Below are positions 46,936 to 60,700 of a stretch of 64,000 bases of DNA, piece after piece (positions within the stretch are counted from its first letter, which is position 1; each line of letters begins with the position of its first letter). Under the pieces are notes generated by a model. That model saw only the letters and a program-made list of their open reading frames with translations, ran no database searches and had not been told where the DNA came from. The position numbers and the translations under genes are program-made. Source of the stretch: Ostrinia nubilalis (lineage: Eukaryota > Arthropoda > Insecta > Lepidoptera > Crambidae); NCBI RefSeq assembly GCF_963855985.1, contig NC_087111.1, positions 4,903,001 to 4,967,000 on the forward strand, written 5' to 3'.

Positions 46936-47349
46936 GATATATATTATATGATTATAGATAATCGTTTTACAGTAATGGTAGGGCGGCACTATTGGTGGTG
47001 CAAAAGGGATTAAAAAATACCCTTTGCACCACCAGTGGTGCAGGCCGGTGGTGCAAAGGGTACAAAAGGGGCAGTACCTACTACAGTTTCTCCAACGGTG
47101 TCAAATTGACTATATCGATACATCGAAGTGTTGAAAGGCTTGTACGAAAACGCCACAATTCGAAACCAGTTGCAGCAGCAGACAGGGGGAACTGAAAACT
47201 CCGAAACTGTTCACCACCTGGAGAACTGCTTCTGGACTGGAACGGATTCGGCATAAATATCAACGGTGAGTAAATAACCCACCTTCGATCGATTCGCAAC
47301 CTTTAGAAGGTTGGATACTCTACACTCGGCAGTTGTTGACAATTATATA

Positions 47350-47613
47350 CAGGGTGTTAGGTAAATGGGTATATGAGCCGACACTAGCCCATGTTAACAT
47401 GGTCGTTTAAATGGTATGGTGAAGTCAAAAAATTGATATCATCATTTTAATTATTTTAATTTTCATACAAATCAGATTTTATAAAATTTATTTTGTATGA
47501 AAATTAAAAAAATTAAAATGATGATACCAAATTTCTGACTTCACCATACCATTTATATGACCATGTTAACATGGGCTAGTGTCGGCTCATATACCCATTT
47601 ACCTAACACCCTG
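47350..47613. mobile_element. 264-bp palindromic MITE, TA duplication
   Basis: The ends CAGGGTGTTAGGTAAATGGG are inverted copies, with TA on each side, and most of the element folds on itself. It interrupts RTE sequence; the same RTE phrase in element C copy 1 ('tatatatacctagtac' when complemented, near 29178) lacks it. Confidence 0.85.
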
Positions 47614-47639
47614 TATACCTAGTACAAACAGTCCAGTTA

Positions 47640-47822
47640 GGCTGGTTACAGTGTCACGCGGACTGTCCAGTGCGGATCCGCTCCACACAGCCGATCTGTA
47701 AACTTCGAGGAAGCGTTTTAGAGTAATGCGGTCCGCAGGAATCGCTCGCTCCCTAGCAGTTCATACAGATTGGCTGTGCGGAGCGATCCGCACTGACGGT
47801 CCGCGTGACACTAAAACCAGCC
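47640..47822. mobile_element. Harbinger-like MITE, second copy
   Basis: Same ends as the MITE at 28985-29158, with TTA on both sides (47637-47639 and 47823-47825). It is at the same position in the RTE as in element C copy 1, so it predates the copying of element C. Confidence 0.8.
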
Positions 47823-48989
47823 TTAGGTAGGTCCAACTTCGAGGAAGAGGTCAATCGTCGAATCCAACTCGGCTGGCAACGTTCAGGAAGCTTCCGTGAT
47901 ATTCTCACGTCTGAAATATCGCACTGTCTCAAGACAAAAGTCTTTGATAACTTATGGATCTGAGACGTGGTCGCTTACTGTGGGCCTCATAAGAAGACTC
48001 AAGGTCAAAGGCGATGGAGCGTGCTATGCTCGTAGTGATTGAACCAGAAATGACGTGATCCGCAGGAGAATCAAAGTGACTGACATAGTCCGCAGAATCG
48101 CTAAAATCAAGTGGCAGTGAGTGGAGCTCGTAGCTTGCAAAGCTGATGGCCGCTGGGGCAGAAAAATTCTTGAGTGGCGACCACGAGCTGGAAGACGTAA
48201 TGTGCTGCAGACCTCCACTAGGTCGACCGACGATCTGGAGAAGGTTGTAGGAGGTGCGTGGATGCGGGCGGCGCAGGACCGGTTGTTGTGGAAATCCTTG
48301 GGGGAAGACCTTTGTCCAGCAGTGGACGTCATTCGGCTAAAGCGAACGAACGATGATTAAAAAAAAACCTAACTGCGTAAAAATGATCAGAAAAAGATAG
48401 AAACAAGACAACTTGTTCACAAATGCAGGCGTACGCATCATCAGTGACTAAATGTTTTGTTGGTGATGTGTATTTGATGCCTCCAACTGCATTTGTGAAC
48501 ACTAAGTTGTCTTGTTTCTATCTCTTCGTTTTGTTAATGAAAACTCGAATGCAACCTCTACTTACCTACATCAGGTTTCAATGTTAAAATTGTCAAGTTA
48601 CAATAATATTACTGTCGTATTTATTCTTAAATGTACCTTACAACATACATGACATTCCATACTGTGAAATTTCAACATTGTAAGGTACAGTCAAGCTCGT
48701 TTCTTTAATGTAAGGGACATGCTATCTTTTAAACTACCCATTTTTCGAAAATTTGGCGTTTATATTATGAAAGAACAGAAAATTCTAAGAAACTTTGCCA
48801 TAGAAACTATTTAAATCGTAACATCACATAAAAAGATATTGAGGTATAAAGAAAAAAAAATCGTTTTTTGGCTCTCCTGAAAAGTCGTGTTTTGTCCCTT
48901 ACAGTAATTGATATTTCCACCATCGATAGGTTTGCTATTGAGCTTCATGACATTTCCACTTGTGTACCTGAGTTTATGTGTCATAAAAA

Positions 48990-49115
48990 GTCCTTCATCA
49001 TCATCATCATCATTTCAGCCACAGGACGTCCACTGCTGAACATAGGCCTCCCCCAATGACTTCCACATCGCACGGTTGGTAGCGGCCTGCATCCAGAGCC
49101 TTCATGCTACCATAA
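48990..49115 (-). repeat. RTE LINE 3' tail
   Basis: A (atc)n run is followed by 'atttcagccacaggacgtcc' and 'ggtagcggcctgcatccaga', the complement of the RTE 3' end. It is just outside element C copy 2. Confidence 0.6.
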
Positions 49116-49119
49116 AAAG

Positions 49120-51752
49120 TCCTTAAATTATTAAATTTCACTTACCAACATAGACCTACTACTTAAAATATGTGATGTTACTCTGTACATCTTGCTTGTA
49201 AATAATTAATGTGCAATATTTGTGTGCATTCTTGTTGTTTCTTTGCGCGATTTTTTATTCACATCAATTTTCTGACAACTGCTAAAAAGAAAAATAATAG
49301 TAATCTGTCATAAACGTGCCAGAATTTCGAATAGAAAAGGAGGTTTTATACTTGTGCCATACACAATAACGTCCAAGAAAAATGCATCTCGTCGGGGCAG
49401 GGCACCGACGGGGGAGGAACACTATCTATGGTCGCGATCCTCATCAGTGAGGGACCGAGGAAGAAGAAGAAAATGCACTATCTTATAAATACTTCAAAAT
49501 ACTGAACTGTCCTATCCATGACATTGACAGTGGGGCGCCACCGTCAATACCGGATCGCTGGTTGCGATTTTTGCCATGTTGGAAACCATATAGTTGAACG
49601 ATGGTAGCGCCCCCCTGTCATTGAGTTTGGTGGGACAGTTCAGCGTGGGTCATCTATATCTGTGTGAGAGGGTCGGGCGCAGTCGGGCGGCAAAATAGGA
49701 GTGGTGGGGATTCTTTGTAAAAACTATTTTGAGCACTTTGTTGAAAACATTGGAGGTGCACTTTTAATATACCTACCCTCAAATACCTACTACTTTTAAC
49801 TTTTGAAAAATAAAACAACAAATTCTAAATAAAAATCATCTTTTAATTTAAATTACATTACAATATATTTACATAAGTTACTAAATTATACCTTCGCATT
49901 TAGTACAGCTGGCACCGTAATTTATACTATTCTGACTGGAGGAATAAATGCGGTCACTTTTGTGCAAAGGAACAAAACAGGGTTAACAATTTGATACACA
50001 TTTCTACTACAGTTTCTGTGGATTTTTCTAGATTTTTTTTTATCTAAGCCTATTTTTTACATTCCAGACACCCTTTTACCTTATCAAGATCTCACTATGC
50101 TACTATGCGACTTATCACGTGACTTAGTCGGTTTTTGTAGTTAACATTTTGTTTTGCCATTCAAGCTTAATAACTCAATATCTCTGAAAAACCAACTAAA
50201 TTATGTGATATGTCTTTACAACTCGAACCGCACTAAATAAGAGTTCTAAACAAAATTACATAAGGCTTAATTTAGAATGAACAACTAGAGTTGTACCAGT
50301 AGCATAGCGCACTCCTTTCTCTGAAGCCTTTTTGGGTAAAAATAACATCGATACAAAAATAAACACAAAATCAATGATCCCAAAAAGGGGATCATGATAA
50401 ACGTCATTAACGAAAATAAATATAAGTACATAACAATTGTATTGAATTACGTTAACAGTGTTTTAAAGGGTTCAGAGAGAGGAGATTTTAGTTCAAAATT
50501 ATTCTCTCATCAAAGAATGATGGTAACAAAACAACATATTAATTCTTTCGACATTTAGGCATAGGCCACACACACTAAGATTGCGATTAGTGGAAATTAG
50601 GCTTTACAAAGCTTAAAAACAAAGTAACATCGTTTAAGCGAGACGATTTCTACAATCGTTATCGCTTTAGTCAAAAATCAATTAATTATCAAATAGATGT
50701 CGCGACTCATAAAAGAGCTCTTTCAGATTAGCGTTTTTTGATTGATTTAGCGCTTCACATTACCTTCGAAGCGTTATTACAACATTATTAGAGCGTTTAC
50801 GCTTGAATTGCGGCTAGCACAAGATACAAGTTTAAAAGTGCCAAAAAATGCAAATTTAAAAGAGCCCTTACTAAAATTAAATTGGATGGTCATATGCTAC
50901 TTTGCTTGAACATAAGAAATGGTGCCCAATATGGAAGCCTTTAGGTTTTAAAATACTTTCGACTTAAAAGGCCTTGCTTCACAATAGATTTTCGCGTGAA
51001 TTCGCTCATTTTCAGTGAAACAGGCCTCGTATAGTCAACTAATAAATTAGCTATAACATTTTCCAAGTTTTAAGTGAAGGAATTTCTTTAGCGCCACTGG
51101 TTTTCATTCTGGCAGTATTCATTTGATTTTAGTATGTCTTTTAGATTGATAGTCCTATGCTATATTTATATGATGTTTACATGACTCTTAATGCCATAAT
51201 CACAAAGTTGATATTAACAAGTAAATATTTACTAACAAAATAAAGGACTACAATAATTTAACACACAAATCATCATCATTATATTCACAAACTCATTGTT
51301 GATTATATCGCTTACCTAGACGCCATAGAGTAGACCGTCACTAATATAGATACCAAGGCGTTTACAAAATATTGCTTAATTTTTTTGATCCAATAGATTT
51401 CTTGATAGTTAACTTTATTTTGTAATTTAAATAAGACAACAGTTATTTGTTATTTGGAGTCGTAAAACAAAATTGGGGTTTTATAGATTTGGAGTGTTTT
51501 TACAATACAATACATTTCATTCACAATTTAAAATTAATTTATTGCAAAAAACCCTTTTGTTACGGGCACGGTTGACTATTTGCTTGTACTAGTGGCGCCC
51601 TCTAACTTTCAAAATCAAAAGCACATCAGACTGTAAAATTTTGTTGCAAAATCACTTTTATTACAACCAAATACAATCCACTTGATGTGCAATCTGTACC
51701 GAAAAAGCCTGTCAGACACCAACGGCTAAAGAAATCCACTCACGTCGTTCCC
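49120..51752. other. intergenic stretch and probable 3' UTR of Mic60-B
   Basis: A probable MITE lies at about 49503-49645, with inverted 'gaactgtcc'/'ggacagttc' ends and 'gcgcca'-type inner blocks. From 49800 to 51752 the sequence is AT-rich with few repeats. A minus-strand AATAAA at 51538-51543, about 210 bp past the Mic60-B stop, is a candidate polyadenylation signal. No gene is seen. The missing first exon of Mic60-A could lie here or in 42.8-43.4 kb, but I could not identify it. Confidence 0.45.
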
Positions 51753-54700
51753 TTACAGGTATAACAGGCCGCAGGCTGACGCGTGGGCCATTACAGCCTC
51801 TGCGGCCTGACGGATCTCGAGGTGCGTCCGGGCAGCGTCTACCCAAGGCCTGGCTGCGGCCCGTGGGGCTCCCTGGAGGAGGTTCACGTAGCGTAGCGCC
51901 GCGCCTAAGTTGCCGTGGTTCATGTGGAACCTGTGGTGTTGGAAATAAGGATCGATTTATGAAAAACTTAGTGAAATATCTCAGTTAAGCGCAGCATTCG
52001 ATTCTGTCGTAAAACAATCTATAGGTGTGTCAGCAGGCCTGTTCATCTCCGCGAGTTTACATCGAAAACAAAACAAGCACGATGGCCCACCTACAGGATA
52101 CTATTCGACAAGGCCTCACATACGAGCGAACATTGACTCACGCACGCGTATTCTTGTGTATGATGAAAGAAAATAAAGAAAATGGTGTACTAAATACTGT
52201 GCAGTATTTAACTGCCTAAATAATAATAAAAACACAGAATGTACTTTCTTAAGTTGCCTCAAGAGAGGTAAATAAGTAGTTAATTTTATTCATGATAAAT
52301 CATGTATTTCCTCCGCCATTTTCCGCAGTTTGGCACCTCACGTCACATCATTTTACCGAAGTCAGCCCTATAGCTTCGGCGCAGTGCCGATCACTGACGT
52401 TTGTCAACAAAATGGTGCTTGACTCTTGAGACAGGCTAAATTACACCATATTGTTAATGACATTGAGCATACATTTTTTCAAATACCTTCGCGAAGTAAA
52501 ACTTCTGTACGTAGTACTTATTATTATTCTGTGGTGTCAGTGCGTGAGGGAGCGGCGAAACTTCAGATGCGCCTCGGACTTGTATGCTCTGTCACGTCAT
52601 ATGTCAGTTATATCACCTCCCGTACCTCTGGCAATTGACTTATAAATATTGATGTATTATAAATATTGATCACAGCCAGACTTCAAGTGTTTTGCCTTAT
52701 TTATTTATTTATTTAATCAGTAACTCTATGCGCAGCTATAGACATATAGACACTTTTTGTGTCCAGTTGCTTCCACTTGACATACGATTCGGTTTTCTAC
52801 GATGGTGTGCCGTGTCGGTACCAAAAATCGTCTACGTTTGCGCAGCCCCTTAGAAGCACAATATATATTTTTTTAATTACCTTGCCCTCTGGATGATGTC
52901 AAACGTGTCCAATTTCGTGAAATCCGTAGGTTTGTTGTCCAACTCATCCTCAGGAATTTCCGTTATCTGTAACCAATAGTAATAGGCCTTCGTTTAGTTA
53001 GTTGACTGGAGAAATGTATAAATAATAAAATAATGTATTTACTAAAGCTACGGAAAAATCAAACGCGGTTATATCCCTCTATCGTTTGTTTCAACAAAAG
53101 GACAATAACAACTGGAGAAAAGCGTCCCCTAAGGAATTGCTGGTGCTTCCCGCGATCTTTACTAGATCGTTAGTCCATCGAATGACCTGCCTCCGTCTTT
53201 TGGCCCGTGGTTGCCACCTGAGAACATTTCTGCCCCAGCAGCCATCAGTTTTACCAGAACTACTTATTTACCTCTCAGTGTCTTGAGGCAACTTAAAAAA
53301 GTACACCATTTTCTTTATTTTCTTCCATCATACACAAGAATACGCGTGCGTGAGTCAATGTTCGCTCGTATGTGAGGCCTTGTCGAATAGTATCCTGTAG
53401 GTGGGCCATCGTGCGTGTTTTGTTTTCGATGTAAACTCGCGGAGATGAACAGGCCTGGTATGGGGCACATACCGCCCACTGGTTACTTCGCTTCTCCTAC
53501 GTTTTTGGACATCATAATCTTTTTTTGTCTGATTTTTTTTATACAAAACGTGTCTCACCTTTTGGAATAGCAGTTTAGACTGCAGCCACGACAGGAAGTA
53601 CACCGGTAGGGTCGCACCTTCACGTCCCACTAAGGCCACTTTCACCGCTGTCTTCTCCATCTGAAAAAACAATTTCAATTAAAATTATATTTAAAGGATT
53701 TCAATATGTACTTTGGTAATCTTACAAAACATCTTGACACCGAACTGTCTACATTCGGGGTAATTAGAGTTAGTCTGCCTTTGAATCGAAATTCACTGGG
53801 ATAACTAGTCTTTCATCTTATAGATTTTCATGTTTTAAGCACAAAATGGGAACAATGAGAAATTATTCAGTGCATCGTCGCATAATTTTTTTTTTTGCTT
53901 GCACAGTTTGCGCTACTGGTGCCACGAACGAAACGGAACCGTAAAAATAACCATAAAATAAATTTTAGAATCGAAGAACAACCCAGGCATTATGTCATCT
54001 ATGAAAAGCTTTACATGTTGTACCCCATTGCTAAGGTTTATTTTTTTTAGATTTTAGAAGCAAATTGCTTCATAGTATAGTAACAAAGTGGTGTTTAATA
54101 TATCGTTACCGTATCAAACCTCTCTCGCAAGGACTTTTCAGTCGCGATGCCCTTTTCGCGCACTTCAGTCGGTATGCCCTTTAGCACTGTCTGCACCAGT
54201 CTGTCGTCCTTGCCTGGAAACAAAGACATTACGTCACCACAAGGGAACACAGCAAAACAAACAATTATGAAAAATTTCAAAATTAATTGACATACTATTT
54301 GCAAATGTAATCATTACTGCTACGTTATTATCAAATATTATGTCGTTTTCTCTCACTGACTAGGACCGTTTGCTCACGTGACATTGGCGAAATCGTGGTT
54401 CTCAAAACCAAGTCATTGAAGAAGACTAGGCGGAGGGGAAAGTTTGAAAACTACGCGCGCTGTCTTGCTCAGTCCCTTCGTCGTCGGCTTGCATCTCAAG
54501 GTGTGTCCAAATACAACGCGGCATTCGAGCGCTAAGACGTCTTCGCAACCGCGCTAGGTTCCCGATAGTGACGATAATAATGAATACACAAATATTTGTA
54601 TAATATTTGAATCCGTTTTACCCCCTTAGGGATGGATTTTCATAAAATTCCGTCTTAGTGAGCACATACGTTCTAAAAGGAACCCCCTTGCAAAATTTTA

Positions 54701-57700
54701 GACTCCTAGCACTTGTAGTTTCCGAGGTTTCGTGAGTGATTAGTCTCGGGGACACCTCGCCTTCGAGATCTTGGCCGGTCGACCATATACTAGATTACCT
54801 ACTGATGATGAGGATGTACAGAGCATACGTACCAGCCTTCTCTAGGGCTTTCAACTCATTATCGATGCTAGTTTCAGGGACGCCGCGGCGCGTGGCCGCT
54901 AACAAGGCTTCACCGGCTGCCCATAGAGACTGCGAGCGACGAGCCTCAGCCTCGGCTTTGGCGCGCTCTGAAAACAAAAAATATTTATCTGAATTTACTT
55001 TTCGCTTCACCAAATCATAGGTCCTCGGAGTGGGATACCTGCTTACACTACGTATTCTGATAGCGGATCGCTATTCGAGAGCGATAGACGCGGACAGCGC
55101 AGGACTGGTTATTACAAAAATCTTTGGAGGAGACCATTGTTCAGTCTTTTAATTGAAAGTAACGAACAAACGAACTTAATTATGAAATATGATAAAACCG
55201 ACTAAAACACGTAAATAAACTTATGATAAAATATAAATCTACTCAAAATCATTATTTCAGCCAAGTTCACTGCTGAACGTAGGCCTCCCCCAATAATTTC
55301 CAGATTGACCGGTTGATAGCGTCCTGCATCCAGCACCTTCCTGCTACCTTTATGAGATAGTCTGTCCACCTTATAATTGGACGTCCGCTGCGCTTTCCAA
55401 AACTGCGTCAAAAGCTTTTAAATATTACTTTACTTTGTAATTAATGAAAGGATAAACACTAGATAAATATATTTCAGCTTACGTTTGAGTGTCTGCTCGA
55501 TGGCCTTCAGCTTGCCGGCCATGGCAGCCAATTCCCGCTTGAACACAACACGCTCTTTCTCCACTTGCTCCGACACTGAGCGGCTGAATTTGCCCATTAT
55601 CTACAACAAACGTATTTTGAATAGATAAATAATTTCGTTGGTTATTCGCTGTTTCTTAGCAAATCTGAGAACCAGGCAACATTTTATTGTTCTAAATACA
55701 TTACTTAAAAAACAGAACGGTCAACTGGAAATCATAAAAAATACGAGATACACTGCACACACTATGTACAAATGTGAATCTACCTTTCAAAAGTTTCCCC
55801 TTTACTTTACCAGTAAATACTTTTTATTAGTTTTCAACCTAATTAGACAAGATAAAGTTCAAAGTAAGCAACAAATCATCCACCACACACATCGTTTGTG
55901 ATTTTTGTGAATATGGACGTAGGAATATTGAGTAGCTGAAAGTGAACTCTATCGACTAACCTCCTTCTCTTTCCTGTTGAGTCTGTCCTGCAGAACCTCT
56001 TGTTGGATCTCAAATTGCTTCTTCAGCTGTTCTTTTAGTTTCCTATTCGCCTCTGCTTGGACTTCCAAACTCTGTAAAAATAACATTCGTTAGAATTTCA
56101 ATATCAAAGGAATATACGTTGTAAGTTTATTAATTTAGAATACATATTTCAACGAACAAATTATTTTAAAGAAATTCAAAACCTTTTTCTGGAATTCCTT
56201 TTCTTTTTCCATTTTTTCCTTCTTTATCATATCTTCTACTTTTGCTTCAATTATCGCTTTTTCATCGTGGCCTGAAAAAAATGCATACTTTTCTTCATAC
56301 TTCTAACTAATAAGTAATAACAGTATATGAACACAAATCAAAAACTAGTAAATAAGTTTTACTGTCATATACATAAGATACAAGATAGAATACTCACATT
56401 CGATAGCTCTGTTGATTTTCAAATCTCTGATGGTTTGTAGTTCAGCCAATTCATTTTGCAGATATTGGATCTGGAAAAAAGATTGATGCGTCAAATTCAA
56501 TTTTTCACAGAAAAATCTACTTACACTTATCATTGTAATTTGGCAAATTCAGAATAACAATTCTGATGTATAAAAAATCCTATTATAAAATTGAAGAGTA
56601 GAATAAACATCCATCCATCCTCAAAAACTTAGGCTGGTTTTAGTGTCACGCGGACTGTCTGTGCGGATCGCTCCGCACAGCCGATCTGTATGAACTGCTA
56701 GGGAGCCGAGCGATTCCTTAGGACGCTCCCTAGAAGTTCATACAGATTGGCCGTGCGGAGCGGGTCCGCACCGGACGGTCCGCGTGACACTAAAACCAGC
56801 CTTAGTGGATAGGAAAGGATAATATACATATGGGAAAGATAGGATATAAAACAATAAAATTAGAATGATAAAACAATAAAATTAGAATGAATATTTGTGG
56901 GTCTACCACAATCTGAAGGTCGCGGGAAGAGCCTGGATGCAGCGCAGGATCGGTCGTTATAGAAATCCTTGGAGGAGGCCTTTGTCCAGCAGTGGACGTC
57001 ATTTGGCTGAACGAACGAATATTATTGTCAAAGAAATTTTTCTACATACCTGTTTTAGCGTATACAGGAGTAGCAAGTCAGTGTCTCCCTTGACGTCTAA
57101 TTTCCGCGCGCTCAAATCGATGCCCGGGAACAACGCTTGCAGTTCGTTCTTGTATGCACTGCGCGCCATCTCCACCTGACGATAGAATATGAACTTTAAT
57201 GCATAGTAAATAAGACACAAAATAGCACGGCTTGTGACGGAACAACATCACAAATGCGTCGGTACCTTCTTCCAGTTCTGTCGCACAACACACATTGATT
57301 GAGTTCAAGTATGTAGCTCGTCAAGGAAATATTTAATGATGGAACAAAATCACAAACACGTTCTTATTTTGTTCCAGAAGCTGTCTTCGAACACACACTA
57401 TCGAGCTTGTAGCTCGTCTAGGCACAATTGAATGTCGGAACAACATCAAATTGTTCCAATAACAGTCGCTTAACAGTCGAACTTGTATCTACAGTACGTT
57501 TAAGGACTAATAAATGACGGAACAACATCACAAACACGTCCTAATAACTTGTTCCAGGAACGGTCACTGAGCACACACTGCCGGAAATTACATCAAATCA
57601 AATCAAATCAAATATAATTTATTTGCATTAAATAGGGTTTCACAAAGTGGGTGTTATTACATTTTTAAGTTATTGTAAGTACTTATGCCTATTTAGCCAT

Positions 57701-60700
57701 ACTTAATTACAGCATGCAAATTTTAAATTTTGTCCTACATTAATTAATTAAAATTATAATTTATTTTATTATAATGTCTTATTTTTAAGAAAATCTCCTA
57801 TGGAGTAAAAACATTCCTCTATTAGCCACTTCCTCAACTCCATTCGAAATCTATTAAAAGGGAGTAACTTTATTCTCTCAGGAATCTTGTTAAATATTTT
57901 AATGGCCATCACATAACCATTATTATTAAACCGGATTGTTTTTGGTAAAATTTCTAAAGTAAGCTTGTTGGGGTTTCTCAAACTTCGGCTCGTTTTGTCT
58001 TTTGACTGTTGAAACAAGTGTATATTTTGTTTTACAAATTTTCCCATTTCTAATATATAGATACATGGAAGCGGCAAAATGTTCAACGACTTAAGAAAGG
58101 TCTACAAGAAACGTCCGGTGCTATGTTACAAATGGCTCGTATGCATCTTTTTTGTGCAACAAATACTTTATTTATATTGGTACCGTTACCCCAGGTTATG
58201 ATCCCATACCTAATCGCAGATTCTACATAAGCGAAGTATGCGGTGATAGCCGTCTTTTTACTTGCTATTTTTGTCAGGCGGTATAGAGCAAACACAAACT
58301 TATTTACTCTTTCGAAGACACTATCTATTTGGTCTTTCCATGTGAATTTTGTATCCATGATGATACCCAAGAACTTCACACTGTTAGCGCACGTTATATT
58401 TTCGCCCATTATATTAAAATTAATAGATTGATTTATAAAATTATTGAAATTAATTATATATGTTTTAAGATTGATTTGTAAATTATTTTTATTTAGCCAA
58501 TTTATTATAGATGTCATGGTATTAACTATGTCGGTTTTGTGTTTTTCGAGTGTACAGTCTTTTTCACTGGAAACAATAAGTGAAATGTCGTCAGCAAATA
58601 ATGTGAATTTATATTTTGAAATATTAATAATGTCGTTTATGTACAAGAGAAACAATAATGGACCAAGAATACTTCCTTGGGGTACTCCATTTCTGTTATA
58701 TGTGAAGCAGGATCTGTAGGTCTGTGTAGTGTGTCTAACGTTCACCTGTTCTATTTCGACGCATTGCAATCTGTTTTCCAAGTATGACTTTAGCCAATCG
58801 TGAGCAGGTCCTCTTATTCCATTGACCTCCAATTTGTCAAGTAATTGTTTATGTGAGACTCGATCAAATGCTTTTGACATGTCAAGGAAAATTACCGATG
58901 TATATTTTTTGTCATTAACATTTTTTAAAATATCATCAACCAAGCCAAAGACTGCCTGTATTGTTGATTTATTTTTTTGGAAACCAAACTGGTTTTCATT
59001 GATCACATTAAATTTCTTGAAAAAGGACGTAATTTGTTCATGAACAACCTTTTCAAAAACTTTGGAAAATATTGAAATTAATGTCACGGGTCTGAAATTG
59101 TCAATGTTAATGTTATCACCCTTTTTTTTAATTGGTTTTACAATTGCCATTTTTAGTTTTTCTGGGAAGATTCCATGCTCCATTGACAGATTAACTAAAT
59201 GCGTTAGCAGAGGACTTAATTCCTCTTTGCACGATTTCAAAACTTTTGTACAAATGGAATCGTATCCTTCTGATGGTGTATTATTTAGTGACATAATTAT
59301 TCTTTCCATATATTTACTATTTACTGGTGTGAGAAAAAGTGAGTTATGAAAATCAGCTTTGCTACATGTATTTTCTGGCTTTCCGTGTATTTTGTTTATA
59401 TCAATGAAATATGTGTTAAATTTTGATGCAATTTCTATCGGCGCAAGTACCTCCCCTTCATCAGTCATAATTCTATTAATATATTTTTTGTTCAGTGTGT
59501 TGTTTGTTTCGTCTTTAATTATAGTCCATGCCGCTCGACACTTGTTTTTGCTGTTTACTATAAAAGTTTTATTAGTTAATCTTTTTGATTGATTTACACA
59601 TTTTTTAAGTAAAGTGCTAAAACATATGTATTTTTTTCGGTCAGTTTCAGTTTTGTTAGTATAGTAAGCGTATCGCAGAATTCTTTTTGTCGCACAGCTT
59701 GTCTTTAATCCCTTCGTTATCCATTTAGGTTTATTAGTTAAATATTTCTTGACTCTAGTGATTGGAAAGCAAAGTTTATAAAGCAGGCAGAACATGTCAT
59801 GAAATGCATTAAATGCAACGTTGACGTCTGTGTGTATAAACATATTTTCGAATGAAAGACATTTTAGGTGTTGCTTAAACAGTTCAATGTTCTCATTCGA
59901 GTAGTCTCTCCTAGTAATAAACACGATTTTAGAAGATTGTTTCTTTTCTGCTACTGAGAAGTTCAAGATTTGAGCTGTGTCGTGGTCGGACAGCCATAGT
60001 GGTAAAGTTGATCCCGAGGCAGAGTCAATGTTACTGATCACAAGATCAAGACATGCATTGCCTCTAGTCGGTTCATTAATGTGTGAGTATAGGTTGTATT
60101 TATTCAGAATATCTTTTAGTTGTTTTGCATTTTGACATTTTTCCTCTATCATATTTATATTCATGTCACCGGCAATAATAAATTTTTTATTCGGATATTT
60201 TTTTAAACATTTATACAACATTAAGTCAATTTTTTCAGCAAAGTATGTGATATGTCTTTTTAATTTTGAAGGAATTCTATAAATGCAAATTATAATTAAA
60301 TTGTTTGTTGTTAGGTTTACAGCACAGCATTCAAAATGGAAAATCATAGCGAGGTTTTCGATAAATTTTATTGTTTTGAAATCAATACCCTTCTTTACCA
60401 TTATACACGAACCCCCCCTTTTGTTAGATCGTGAAAACTTTGCCGCTAATTCGAAGTCATTAATATTAATATTTTTTTCCTCTCCAGATTTAATGAATGT
60501 TTCTGTAAAGCATAGTACATCAGGCTTTATATTGTAGCTAATGTCTGATAACGTAATTTCTATTAATTCTCTCTTTGATCGTAACCCATGTATGTTTTGG
60601 TGCAATATTGTAAATACATTATTTCTTTTATGAACGAAAAAGCTGGTCACTGGGAGGATTATTTATTTTATGAGTTTGGTTAATAAGGTTATGCGATGTC

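Larger units (their letters stand above)
44198..47069. mobile_element. 2.9-kb TIR element with exact 9-bp duplication (MULE-like)
   Basis: The ends CCTTTTGTACCCTTTGCACC are inverted copies over about 90 bp, and the repeats contain several 'ggtggtgcaaaggg' blocks. GGCAGTACC occurs directly outside both ends (44189-44197 and 47070-47078). The empty site is present once in copy 1 of element C (about 29598-29606). A 9-bp duplication fits Mutator-like elements. No transposase is inside; the body is a 2.2-kb repeat (44713-46935). Confidence 0.8.
43379..48925. mobile_element. composite TIR element C, copy 2, ATAG duplication
   Basis: The ends are CGATGGTGGAAGTATCAATT at 43379 and its near-complement ending at 48925. 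ATAG flanks both (43375-43378 and 48926-48929). The content mirrors copy 1 in reverse: RTE fragments at 43830-44197 and 47079-48365, the 'gacaacttagtgttca' blocks, and a Harbinger-like MITE. It also carries two insertions absent from copy 1: a 2.9-kb element (44198-47069) and a 264-bp MITE (47350-47613). It lies between the known 5' exons of Mic60-A and the 3' end of Mic60-B. Confidence 0.8.

Noticed and set aside
52025..52219. 64-aa plus-strand frame
   Set aside because: It is the left arm of the 158-bp inverted repeat; the other arm preserves no conserved protein and no family was recognised.
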